A stretch of DNA of 6,746 bases from Candidatus Yonathbacteria bacterium CG17_big_fil_post_rev_8_21_14_2_50_43_9 (GCA_002771015.1 PCUO01000037.1:1-6746); one strand, 5' to 3'; shown: positions 1 to 5,994, counted from the first letter of the stretch. A program made the numbers and translations. The notes: a model not told the origin generated them from the sequence alone.

Positions 1-347
1 TACTCAGCACTGTTGACCCAACATTTGGCAAAACAGAAGTAGAGTTTACACCACTCCCTGAAAAGGAAGTGGAAACGCCAAGGGTTGGCAGAAAAATTAT
101 TGTTGTAAGACCGCAACCTGCGATGCCATATTATGGCAGATATGGTTATGGATACAGCAATAGTTATTATGCTCCTCCACAAGTAATATACGGTGGGACA
201 CCGACGTTTATTCCAAACCCACCAGTGATTGTGCGGGCGCCGTCTGTCGTCACACCGCCACCTTCAGTTGTTGTTCCAGCTGGCGGTGTACCGCAAGGAA
301 CAACTGGCGGGAGAAGCCCTTCTGGTACAACAGGTAATGCTCTTTAA
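1..347 (+). CDS. 3' end of an unidentified Tyr/Gly/Pro-rich protein (partial)
   Basis: The reading frame is open from the left edge (first full codon at position 3) to a TAA at 345-347, so 114 C-terminal residues are visible and the true start lies outside the window. A GTG at 69 could be read as a start, but the frame continues upstream of it without a stop, so an internal position is more likely. The visible part begins with a polar stretch (LSTVDPTFGKTEVEF), then a basic IIVVRPQP segment, a Tyr/Gly-rich run (PYYGRYGYGYSNSYY, about nt 126-170), and a low-complexity tail rich in Pro, Val, Gly and Thr ending TTGNAL. There is no Cys, no membrane segment and no recognisable catalytic motif. Such tails suit an extracellular or disordered C-terminus, but the family is unknown to me. 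A likely terminator follows at 370-411. Confidence 0.6.
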   Translation, partial: LSTVDPTFGKTEVEFTPLPEKEVETPRVGRKIIVVRPQPAMPYYGRYGYGYSNSYYAPPQVIYGGTPTFIPNPPVIVRAPSVVTPPPSVVVPAGGVPQGTTGGRSPSGTTGNAL

Positions 348-351
348 AAAA

Positions 352-366
352 GACAACGTTGTTGTC
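352..366 (+). repeat. Short hairpin just after the partial CDS
   Basis: GACAAC (352-357) pairs with GTTGTC (361-366) over a GTT loop. The core ACAACGTTGT (353-362) is itself a perfect 10-bp palindrome. It lies five bases past the stop codon and is the first of four adjacent hairpins in this gap. There is no T-tract after it, so it is not a terminator on its own. Confidence 0.45.
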
Positions 367-369
367 ACG

Positions 370-411
370 CAGAAGGAGAAATTATTATTTCTTTCTCCTT
401 CTGTACTTTTT
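370..411 (+). terminator. Probable intrinsic terminator of the upstream partial gene
   Basis: CAGAAGGAGAAA (370-381) is perfectly complementary to TTTCTCCTTCTG (392-403), a 12-bp stem with a 10-base loop. It is followed after three bases by TTTTT (407-411). The position, shortly after the upstream stop codon, fits Rho-independent termination. Caveats: the stem is only moderately GC-rich, the T-tract starts three bases after the stem, and that T-tract is also the left arm of the next hairpin. Confidence 0.55.
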
Positions 412-448
412 AAAGTTATGAACAAACAAGTTCATAGTTTTAAAAAGT
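405..448. repeat. 19-bp inverted repeat (long hairpin) upstream of the surface-protein gene
   Basis: Left arm 405-423 (ACTTTTTAAAGT then TATGAAC) pairs with right arm 430-448 (GTTCATA then GTTTTAAAAAGT) around the loop AAACAA (424-429). Pairing is continuous over 19 bp, with two adjacent G-T wobbles in the middle. No T-tract follows, so it is not an obvious terminator. It could be a regulatory leader structure, an mRNA-end stabiliser or a protein-binding palindrome. Confidence 0.6.
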
Positions 449-465
449 AAATTATTCTTTACTTT
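444..465. repeat. 8-bp hairpin immediately upstream of the start codon
   Basis: AAAGTAAA (444-451) is complementary to TTTACTTT (458-465) over the loop TTATTC. It shares bases 444-448 with the right arm of the 405-448 hairpin, so the two are mutually exclusive in part. It ends ten bases before the ATG at 476. All pairs but one are A-T, so it would be weak. Confidence 0.35.
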
Positions 466-475
466 ATTTACAATC

Positions 476-2092
476 ATGAATACAAAAATTAAATTATTTG
501 GTGTTACCGCTATGACGATTTCAGCGCTTTTTGCGGGTGCAGGTCTTGTGTCTGCGCAAACAGCTACAGTTGCGAGTTGCTCAAGCGCCACACTAAACGC
601 AACATTAAGCGACACAGGAGGGGCGCAAACAAGCGCATGGTTTGAATATGGGACAAGTTTTAGTGTTGTTGATTCGGGTGCTGGTTCTAGAACCACAACT
701 CAGGTTTTCAATGCGCCTCAAAGTTTCAGTCAGGTAGTTTCTGGTCTTAATCAAAGCACCACATACTACTACCGCGCGGTATTCTCAAATATATATGGAA
801 CCTCAAACGGGGGGGCATTGTCATTCACAACTCCTCCGTGCGCAGTGCAAACATACACGCAGCAAACCGTCACTACCAACTCCGCAAGTTCCGTTTCTCA
901 AAACTCTGCAACCTTGAATGGCTACGTGACGCCAAATGGCGCAAACACAAACGCGTGGTTTGAGTGGGGGACATCAGCATATTATGGCAACACCACAACT
1001 TCAATTAACTACGGCACAAACGCAACAAGTTACAACAATACAATCACTGGACTTACTGTCAACACAACATACTATTACCGCGCGGTAGCGCAGAATTCGC
1101 AGGGCACAGTGTATGGAAGCTCTCTTTCATTCACAACAACAGGGCAGACATACAATTATAATTACAACTACAACACCAACGTTGGTTCAGCTCCAACTGT
1201 AAACACCCTCCTTGTGACAGAGAAAACTGGAACAACAGCAAAACTTAATGGGCTTGTGTTTGAGTCAAACAGTCAATCTTCAAACGCTTACTTTGAGTGG
1301 GGGCCAACAGCAAGTCTGGGGAATAAAACAACAACGACAAATGTCGGCAATCTTTCGGTAGTTAAGCATTCAGGCTATGTTACTGGTCTTGTGTCTGGTC
1401 ATACATACTACTATCGTGTAGTTGCGCAAAATTTGTATGGGACATCATATGGTGCTGTGAACTCGTTTGTTTCACAGGTGAGCACATACGCTGTGACACC
1501 AGTAGTAACTGTTGTAACCCATGCTGTTTTGAAACCAACAACTACAGTGGTCACAAGTGGAAGCTCAGAACAGTCACTCGTCTCTCTTTCAATTGAAGGT
1601 GGAGCAGAGATGATTGGTGCTGGAGAAAAGCGCACATATTATGTGAAGTGGAAAAACGAAAGTACGCAGTCGCTCAAGGATGTTGTGCTTCGCGTGACAT
1701 TCCCAGCGTCAATTAATATTGATAGCTCGACAAAGGGCGCATTCTCAAGCACAGACAATTCTGTAGTTGTTGATTTGAAAACGCTTGCATCAAAAGAAGG
1801 GGGAGAAGCCTTTATTTTTGCAACTTCTGGGCGCTCACTTAGGTCCGGAGAGGTTTTGGTTGTGACAGCAAATATGGTGTATACAGGAACAAATGGCGCT
1901 CAAGGAGATGCGGTTGCATATGTGATGCACCGTGCGGAAACAACACAAAATGTTATTAGCGCGAATATTTTTGGCACTGGATCATTCGTGCCTTCAACAA
2001 TCTTTGAGTGGATTCTGTTGCTAATCCTTGTCTTAATTCTTGTGCTTTTGGGTAACCATTTGTACGGAAGATTCTCATATGAGAAACACTAG
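476..2092 (+). CDS. Secreted, membrane-anchored surface protein with three Fn3-like repeats and a DUF11-like domain
   Basis: This 538-residue protein has an N-terminal signal peptide: basic NTKIK, a hydrophobic core to about residue 25, and a likely signal peptidase I cut after VSA (27/28). Three fibronectin-III-like repeats follow at about 33-118, 136-221 and 246-332. Each contains an Ala-x-Phe-Glu-Tyr/Trp-Gly strand and a TYYYR-A/V-V strand, ending in the first two in LSFTT. A YNYNYN linker (226-231) separates repeats two and three. Residues about 366-485 form a second beta-rich domain resembling DUF11-type surface domains (GAGEKRTYYVKWKN, VVLRVTFP, VVTANMVY). A single hydrophobic helix (509-529) and a short tail GRFSYEKH anchor it, with no LPXTG motif. 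It would face outward with its C-terminus in the cytosol. The likely role is adhesion, cell contact or envelope structure; no enzyme motif is visible. The start has no Shine-Dalgarno site (upstream TTTACAATC), but the signal peptide supports it. Confidence 0.85.
   Translation: MNTKIKLFGVTAMTISALFAGAGLVSAQTATVASCSSATLNATLSDTGGAQTSAWFEYGTSFSVVDSGAGSRTTTQVFNAPQSFSQVVSGLNQSTTYYYRAVFSNIYGTSNGGALSFTTPPCAVQTYTQQTVTTNSASSVSQNSATLNGYVTPNGANTNAWFEWGTSAYYGNTTTSINYGTNATSYNNTITGLTVNTTYYYRAVAQNSQGTVYGSSLSFTTTGQTYNYNYNYNTNVGSAPTVNTLLVTEKTGTTAKLNGLVFESNSQSSNAYFEWGPTASLGNKTTTTNVGNLSVVKHSGYVTGLVSGHTYYYRVVAQNLYGTSYGAVNSFVSQVSTYAVTPVVTVVTHAVLKPTTTVVTSGSSEQSLVSLSIEGGAEMIGAGEKRTYYVKWKNESTQSLKDVVLRVTFPASINIDSSTKGAFSSTDNSVVVDLKTLASKEGGEAFIFATSGRSLRSGEVLVVTANMVYTGTNGAQGDAVAYVMHRAETTQNVISANIFGTGSFVPSTIFEWILLLILVLILVLLGNHLYGRFSYEKH
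572..1471 (+). repeat. Three tandem Fn3-like repeat units within the surface-protein gene
   Basis: The repeats are recognisable in the DNA as well as the protein. The segment coding for TYYYR reads ACATACTACTACCGCGCGGT at 761-780, the same with one substitution at 1067-1086, and a more diverged version from 1403. The strand coding for F-E-W-G recurs as TTTGAATATGGG, TTTGAGTGGGG and TTTGAGTGGGG. Units one and two share the exact hexamer-rich CGCGCGGT block, suggesting that they are the more recent duplicates. The repeats are likely substrates for unequal recombination and length variation. Confidence 0.75.
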
Positions 2093-2094
2093 GA

Positions 2095-2185
2095 GTAGAA
2101 TGTTTAATCTAGAATAGATGCAGAAAATCCGCCTTTTGGCGGGTTTTCTCTATCCTAATTCTATATTCAATATTCTACATTCTAC
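2095..2185. repeat. Nested inverted repeats enclosing the terminator
   Basis: GTAGAATG (2095-2102) matches CATTCTAC (2178-2185), and TAGAATA (2110-2116) matches TATTCTA (2171-2177). They are correctly nested around the terminator hairpin, with a seven-base bulge only on the left. Together they could form a long stem that brings the surface-protein stop codon near the tsaE promoter region. The arms are AT-rich and share the word TAGAAT, so chance or simple repetition is possible. Confidence 0.35.
2122..2149 (+). terminator. Intrinsic terminator of the surface-protein gene
   Basis: AGAAAATCCGCC (2122-2133) pairs with GGCGGGTTTTCT (2138-2149) over a TTTT loop: 12 bp with one T-G wobble. The GC-rich CCGCC/GGCGG core is bordered by an A-run on the left and TTTTCTCT on the right, so it could terminate in both directions. 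It sits 29 bases after the TAG at 2090-2092 and separates the surface-protein gene from tsaE. Confidence 0.8.
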
Positions 2186-2202
2186 CCCAACAATGGTAAC
2201 AT
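2174..2202 (+). promoter_or_regulatory. Candidate extended -10 promoter giving a leaderless tsaE mRNA
   Basis: TCTACA (2174-2179, four of six matches to TTGACA) is followed after 17 bases by TAACAT (2197-2202, four of six to TATAAT) with the extended element TGG directly before it (2194-2196). Transcription would begin about seven bases further on, at or next to the A of the tsaE ATG (2209). That agrees with the SD-like AGGAG at 2203-2207 lying only one base from the ATG, too close for normal pairing. Each element alone is weak. Confidence 0.35.
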
Positions 2203-2208
2203 AGGAGA

Positions 2209-2676
2209 ATGAAGAAAGAGGTCAAAAGTCTAGAAGAATTACGCGCAGTGGCGGAGGGGTTTTTGAGTGCCATCGCAAAAAATCCTTTAAAGGAAACAGC
2301 GACCGTTGTCGGGCTTTCTGGTGACCTTGGCGCAGGCAAGACGGCTTTTGTAAAGTGCGTTGCTAGCATTTTGGGCGTTGCCGAGGTTGTCACGAGCCCT
2401 ACATTCATTCTAGAAAAAGTGTACATCATTCCGCGCGGGTCTGTTATGGGCGAGCGTTTTACAAAGCTTATTCATATTGACGCGTATCGACTAGAGGATA
2501 GCAAAGAAATGCGCGCATTGGATTGGGACGCGCTTTTGCTTTACCAACACAATCTTATTTTTATTGAATGGCCAGAGCAGGTTAAAGAAGCGATGCCAAA
2601 GGACATCATAAATCTTTCCTTTGAATATGCGGGCGAAGGTGTGCGACAGGTAACTGGGGATTGGTTAAGCGATTGA
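2209..2676 (+). CDS. tsaE: TsaE, ATPase of tRNA t6A (threonylcarbamoyladenosine) synthesis
   Basis: This 155-residue cytosolic P-loop protein is of normal length for the family (YjeE). The Walker A motif GDLGAGKT spans residues 38-45. The family signature SPTF follows at 63-66, then HIDAYRLED (89-97) and the Walker-B-like strand LIFIEWPE (116-123). In known bacteria TsaE binds the TsaB-TsaD complex and its ATP hydrolysis supports repeated transfer of threonylcarbamoyl-AMP onto A37 of ANN-decoding tRNAs. The other t6A genes are not in this window. The ATG at 2209 is the only sensible start, because no other in-frame start precedes the P-loop at a suitable distance. AGGAG (2203-2207) is one base from it, so initiation may be leaderless. 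The frame ends at TGA; three codons later there is a TAA (D-TGA-P-V-TAA). It is preceded by a terminator and so is probably transcribed separately from the surface-protein gene. Confidence 0.93.
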   Translation: MKKEVKSLEELRAVAEGFLSAIAKNPLKETATVVGLSGDLGAGKTAFVKCVASILGVAEVVTSPTFILEKVYIIPRGSVMGERFTKLIHIDAYRLEDSKEMRALDWDALLLYQHNLIFIEWPEQVKEAMPKDIINLSFEYAGEGVRQVTGDWLSD

Positions 2677-2727
2677 CCCGTTTAAATCCTGCAAACAGGG
2701 GTTCCATTTGGGAACCATTTAACCGTG
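2677..2727 (+). other. Potential three-way-junction RNA fold between tsaE and polA
   Basis: An outer stem pairs TTAAAT (2682-2687) with ATTTAA (2717-2722), extended below a T-C mismatch by G2680-C2724 and C2679-G2725. Inside it are hairpin CCTG-CAAA-CAGG (2688-2699) and hairpin GGTTCC-ATTTG-GGAACC (2700-2716). The three helices abut with no unpaired base between them, starting right after the tsaE stop. The GGTTCC hairpin could act as a weak terminator, but only ATTT follows. I do not recognise a known RNA family: no hammerhead core and no tRNA T-loop are present. Confidence 0.4.
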
Positions 2728-2734
2728 GGATAAT
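2726..2734 (+). promoter_or_regulatory. Candidate extended -10 element for polA
   Basis: GATAAT (2729-2734, five of six matches to TATAAT) has TGG directly in front (2726-2728), an extended -10 arrangement. The best -35 is TTGGGA (2708-2713) at a short 15-base spacing, so the promoter would depend mainly on the extended -10. The start would be near 2741, giving an untranslated leader of about 50 bases before the ATG at 2792. Confidence 0.35.
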
Positions 2735-2761
2735 TTAATAGTCGTTTCTGAATTAGCAAAT

Positions 2762-2778
2762 TCACGTCCTGGACGCGA
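2762..2778. promoter_or_regulatory. Operator-like imperfect palindrome in the polA leader
   Basis: TCACGTCCTGGACGCGA is a 17-bp palindrome with an odd centre and one mismatched pair; its core CGTCC-T-GGACG is perfect. The one-base centre makes it poor as an RNA hairpin but reasonable as a site for a dimeric DNA-binding protein. It lies 13 bases upstream of the polA start and downstream of the candidate -10. No regulator can be named. Confidence 0.2.
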
Positions 2779-2791
2779 CAAATAATTAATC

Positions 2792-5161
2792 ATGGCAAAA
2801 ACAGTAAAAAAAAATAGGGAGAGAACACTTATCCTTTTAGATGCGCATGCGATTCTGCACCGCGCGTATCACGCGTTGCCAGAATTTTCATCAAGCAAAG
2901 GCGAGCCGACCGGCGCGCTCTACGGGCTCTCCACAATGATAATGAAGATTATCAAGGATCTAAAGCCAGACTATATAGTTGGGTGTTTTGATTTACCTCA
3001 GCCTACGTTTAGACACGAAGCATACGAAGCGTACAAGCTCGGTCGCGCAAAAGCAGAGGACGATTTGGTACACCAAATAAAACGTTCACGCGATATTTTT
3101 GCGTCGCTCGGTATCCCCGCATACGAGCTTGCCGGTTTTGAGGCGGACGACCTTCTTGCGACTATTGTGGAAAAAATGAAAAAGGAAAAAGATTTGCGAA
3201 TTATCATTGCGTCGGGAGATATGGATACGCTTCAGCTTGTGGATGATAATCGCGTGCTTGTGTACACATTGAAAAAGGGAATCAACGACATTATTTTATA
3301 CAATGAGAAAGCAGTCGTAGAGCGTTTTGGTTTTAATCCTGCACTCCTCCCAGACTACAAGGGTCTTCGTGGAGACCCATCGGACAACATTATCGGCATT
3401 AAAGGTATCGGTGAAAAAACCGCAACCACGCTCATTACGACATTTGGTTCAATAGAGGAAATTTATAAAAAATTAAAAAAAGAACAAGATGCGTTTAAGA
3501 AAGCTGGTTTAACTCCGCGTATTATTAAACTCCTAGAAGACGGAGAGGAAGAAGCGTTCTTTTCTAAAACACTTGCAACAGTGCGACGCAATGCCCCGAT
3601 AGAATTTTCCTTGCCAAAAAAAGTATGGCGAGAAAGTTTTGAGCCCGAAAAAGCCGAGGCGCTTTTTGCTGACCTAGATTTCCGCGGGCTTCGTGACCGT
3701 TTGCATGATTTGCTAGGAATTATTCGCGCGCCGATTTCTGAAGAAACAGAAAATGAAGAAGTCGTGGATTCAGCGCTATTTAAACAGGCACAAATCGCAT
3801 TGTGGCTTTTAAACTCCGAGCTTACCACGCCATCTCTTGAGGATATTCTTCATCACACAAAAAAGAAGAATTTTGCGGACGCGTTTGAGGAGCTTGAGGC
3901 GGAAATAGGAAGGCAGGGGCTTGGTGCGGTGTATCGCGATATTGAGCTTCCCATCATTCCTATTATTGAATCAGCGCAGAAATATGGAATTCTCATAGAC
4001 AAAGGGCATTTGGAAAACCTTTCAAAAAAATACCACATTGAGTTAGATAAAATCACATCACGTATTTACAAACATGCGGGAGGAGAATTTAATATGAATT
4101 CGCCTAAACAACTTGGGGAAATACTTTTTGACAAACTTGTGCTCAATGCAAAAGGGCTCAAAAAAACAGAAGGCGGAGCGCGTTCCACGCGCGAGTCGGA
4201 GCTTGTGAAGCTAAAGGACGCGCACCCCATTGTTGCTGATATACTGCTATACAGAGAACTTCAAAAGCTTCTTTCAACGTACATAGATAATTTGCCACAG
4301 CTAGTAGGAGATGATGGGCGTTTGCGCACTACGCTGAACCAAGCCGGAACAACCACAGGAAGGATGTCTTCATCAAACCCAAACCTTCAAAATATTCCCG
4401 TGCGCGGGGAGTATGGCGAGGCAATACGAAACGCATTTGTGGCGCCCAATGGCTCAACACTTCTTGCGTTTGATTACTCGCAGATTGAAATGCGGGTGCT
4501 TGCGTCCTTATCCAAAGACGAACATTTGATGGAAGTTTTTCGCGTTGGTACGGATGTGCATACGTCTGTCGCATCGCGCGTGTTTAAAGTTCCAGAAATA
4601 GACGTAACTCCAGAGATGCGTCGCAGAGCAAAGGTGATCAACTTCGGTATTGTGTATGGAATGGGTGTGAACGCGCTCAAGGACAATTTGGGTTCCACTC
4701 GCGCCGAAGCGCAAGAGTTTTATGACAACTATTTTTTAACATTCCCCAAGATTGCAAAATATTTTGAGGAAGTGAAATCGCTCGCAAAAAAAGACGGCTT
4801 CACTACCACATACTTTGGGCGACGCAGATTTTTTTCCGGCCTCAAATCGCCGATTCAGTTTATACGAGCGAGCTCGGAACGAATGGCAATGAATGCTCCG
4901 CTTCAAGGGACGGCCGCGGACATTATAAAGGTCGCGATGAAGCGCGCTCACGATGGTTTGGGAAGGGCAGGGCTCTTGCCTCACGCGCATTTGTTACTTC
5001 AAATCCATGATGAACTTTTGTATGAAGTGGATGAGAGGAGTGTGGACAAAGTGCGCGGCGTCGTGGAGGAGGCGATGGAGCACGCGGTGGATTTCCCAGT
5101 GCCTATCACCGTGTCTGTGATGAAAGGCCCACGCTTTGGTTCAATGGAGGATATTAAATAG
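2792..5161 (+). CDS. polA: DNA polymerase I with 5' nuclease and polymerase domains; proofreading domain reduced
   Basis: This 789-residue enzyme fills gaps and removes RNA primers in replication and repair. The 5' nuclease spans about 10-305, with acidic residues in LLDAHA (D17), CFD (D67), FEADD (E117, D119, D120), GDMD (D143, D145) and GDPSDN (D195, D198), plus a helix-hairpin-helix IKGIGEKTA (203-211). The polymerase domain starts near 380: NQAGTTTGRMSSSNPNLQNI (516-535), motif A DYSQIEMRV (catalytic D561, steric-gate E566), motif B RRRAKVINFGIVYG (K614, F618, Y622) and motif C QIHDEL (catalytic D740). Only about 70 residues link the two domains. A remnant resembling the end of the 3'-5' exonuclease fold is present (ALWLLNSELTTPSLEDI, 336-352), but its catalytic DxE strand is gone, so no proofreading is predicted. 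E. coli Pol I has 928 residues and Taq 832. F618 is at the position that excludes dideoxynucleotides. No Shine-Dalgarno site precedes the ATG; an upstream in-frame TAA limits the start. Confidence 0.96.
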   Translation: MAKTVKKNRERTLILLDAHAILHRAYHALPEFSSSKGEPTGALYGLSTMIMKIIKDLKPDYIVGCFDLPQPTFRHEAYEAYKLGRAKAEDDLVHQIKRSRDIFASLGIPAYELAGFEADDLLATIVEKMKKEKDLRIIIASGDMDTLQLVDDNRVLVYTLKKGINDIILYNEKAVVERFGFNPALLPDYKGLRGDPSDNIIGIKGIGEKTATTLITTFGSIEEIYKKLKKEQDAFKKAGLTPRIIKLLEDGEEEAFFSKTLATVRRNAPIEFSLPKKVWRESFEPEKAEALFADLDFRGLRDRLHDLLGIIRAPISEETENEEVVDSALFKQAQIALWLLNSELTTPSLEDILHHTKKKNFADAFEELEAEIGRQGLGAVYRDIELPIIPIIESAQKYGILIDKGHLENLSKKYHIELDKITSRIYKHAGGEFNMNSPKQLGEILFDKLVLNAKGLKKTEGGARSTRESELVKLKDAHPIVADILLYRELQKLLSTYIDNLPQLVGDDGRLRTTLNQAGTTTGRMSSSNPNLQNIPVRGEYGEAIRNAFVAPNGSTLLAFDYSQIEMRVLASLSKDEHLMEVFRVGTDVHTSVASRVFKVPEIDVTPEMRRRAKVINFGIVYGMGVNALKDNLGSTRAEAQEFYDNYFLTFPKIAKYFEEVKSLAKKDGFTTTYFGRRRFFSGLKSPIQFIRASSERMAMNAPLQGTAADIIKVAMKRAHDGLGRAGLLPHAHLLLQIHDELLYEVDERSVDKVRGVVEEAMEHAVDFPVPITVSVMKGPRFGSMEDIK

Positions 5162-5195
5162 ATGAACATTTGACATGTGACTAAAACAAAAGGCA

Positions 5196-5906
5196 ATGCT
5201 ATACATTATTTACGGAAAAGACAGAGAGAAAGGACGCACGCGTTTTCGCGCTTTACGCGAGGAGCTCGGCAAAAAATGCGGAGAGGAACGCTCTATTCTA
5301 GAGGGCGAACTTTCAAAAGAACTCCTTCATTCATTTGCAGTATCGCAAGGTTTGTTTGGGGGTACGTCACTTTTTGTTTTTGATTGCCTGTTTGATAAAA
5401 AAGCGGAGCAGGAAGTCCTCTTGGCGCACTCAAACGAACTTCGTTTGTCGCCAAATTCATTTTTAGTATTTGAACCTGAGCTAGATAAAAAAATTGGAGA
5501 CGAGATAAAGGCGACAAAAGCAGAGGTGGAAGAATATGCTTCTAAAAAAGCAGACAACCGCCCAGAGTTTAATATCTTCTCTTTAGGAGACGCGCTTGGG
5601 AAACGCAACAAGAAAGAACTTTGGGTTTTGTACCAAAAGGCGACTAGCGCAGGCCTGTCATCTGAAGAAATTTCTGGCACGCTTTTTTGGGCAGTAAAAA
5701 ATCTTGCGCTTATGAAAAAGGCAAAGGCGGGGGACGACTGCGGACTTAGTACTTATGTCGCGCCAAAAGCGCGAATCTTTGCAAAAAATTACACACAAGA
5801 GGAAATTAAAAATCTCTCGCGCGCACTCGTGGCTCTTTACCATGAGGCTCATCGCGGGGGAGAGCCGATGGATGTTGCGCTGGAGAGATTAATTTTGAGT
5901 ATCTAA
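5196..5906 (+). CDS. holA: DNA polymerase III delta subunit (clamp-loader HolA-like), short form
   Basis: This 236-residue protein resembles the delta subunit, which opens the beta sliding clamp within the clamp loader. Supporting motifs are MLYIIYGKDREK at the N-terminus (where family members begin their AAA+-like fold), QGLFGGTSLFVFD (51-63), which includes the Leu-Phe pair used by delta to wedge into the clamp, NSFLVFEPELDKKI (87-100), FNIFSLGDALGKRNKKELW (125-143), the link to the second domain, and a C-terminal helical part SRALVALYHEAHRGGEPMDVALERLIL matching the collar domain. No Walker A is visible, as expected for delta. Typical delta subunits have about 330-345 residues, so roughly 100 are missing, mostly from the N-terminal domain. 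It lies 34 bases after polA with no terminator between and is probably co-transcribed. A TGA at 5178-5180 and no other start codon fix the ATG at 5196; AAAAGG sits only two bases before it. The assignment rests on motif order, not on strong identity. Confidence 0.75.
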   Translation: MLYIIYGKDREKGRTRFRALREELGKKCGEERSILEGELSKELLHSFAVSQGLFGGTSLFVFDCLFDKKAEQEVLLAHSNELRLSPNSFLVFEPELDKKIGDEIKATKAEVEEYASKKADNRPEFNIFSLGDALGKRNKKELWVLYQKATSAGLSSEEISGTLFWAVKNLALMKKAKAGDDCGLSTYVAPKARIFAKNYTQEEIKNLSRALVALYHEAHRGGEPMDVALERLILSI

Positions 5907-5909
5907 AAT

Positions 5910-5957
5910 CCACTATGTACGTATAATATACTATAGTATATTATACGTACATAGTGG
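5910..5957. repeat. Perfect 48-bp palindrome
   Basis: The left half CCACTATGTACG... (5910-5933) and the right half (5934-5957) are exact reverse complements, 24 of 24 bases, with no spacer; the centre is ACTATAGT. As RNA it would form about 22 bp closed by a TATA loop, long enough to be an RNase III substrate; as DNA it could extrude a cruciform. It starts three bases after the holA TAA. No T-tract follows on the + strand; on the - strand the exit side is ATTTTAG. Each half holds a TATAAT (5922-5927 on +, 5940-5945 on -). Confidence 0.9.
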
Positions 5958-5966
5958 GACAATAAA

Positions 5967-5994
5967 AAAACCAGCGTGAGCTGGTTTTGTTTTT
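5967..5994 (+). terminator. Strong intrinsic terminator of the polA-holA transcript
   Basis: AAAACCAGC (5967-5975) pairs perfectly with GCTGGTTTT (5980-5988) over a GTGA tetraloop, followed by GTTTTT (5989-5994). The A-run before it means the same hairpin could also work on the - strand, stopping reads leftward toward holA. It lies about 60 bases beyond the holA stop, with the 48-bp palindrome in between. Confidence 0.9.

Noticed and set aside
229..450. 73-residue + strand frame starting inside the partial first gene
   Set aside because: It overlaps the Pro/Tyr-rich gene in another frame, runs straight through the hairpin cluster, and has a Lys/Phe-rich composition set by those repeats.
352..465. 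CRISPR array in the hairpin cluster
   Set aside because: The stems differ from one another in sequence and length, and there are no repeated units with regular spacers.
469..474. TACAAT as the -10 of the surface-protein gene
   Set aside because: It sits one base before the ATG, so transcription would start after the start codon; the signal peptide supports translation from that ATG.
2677..2727. Hammerhead ribozyme or degenerate tRNA for the three-way junction
   Set aside because: There is no CUGANGA/GAAA core at the junction, and the GGTTCC hairpin loop lacks the T-loop consensus, so neither class fits.
5177..5383. 68-residue + strand frame overlapping the start of holA
   Set aside because: It is a shadow frame of holA with an Arg/Thr-rich, non-protein-like composition; holA carries the recognisable motifs.
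476..5906. UGA decoded as glycine throughout (genetic code 25)
   Set aside because: No in-frame TGA occurs in the surface protein, tsaE, polA or holA frames, although they contain many glycines; code-25 genomes use UGA often. Only the doxX end hints at it.
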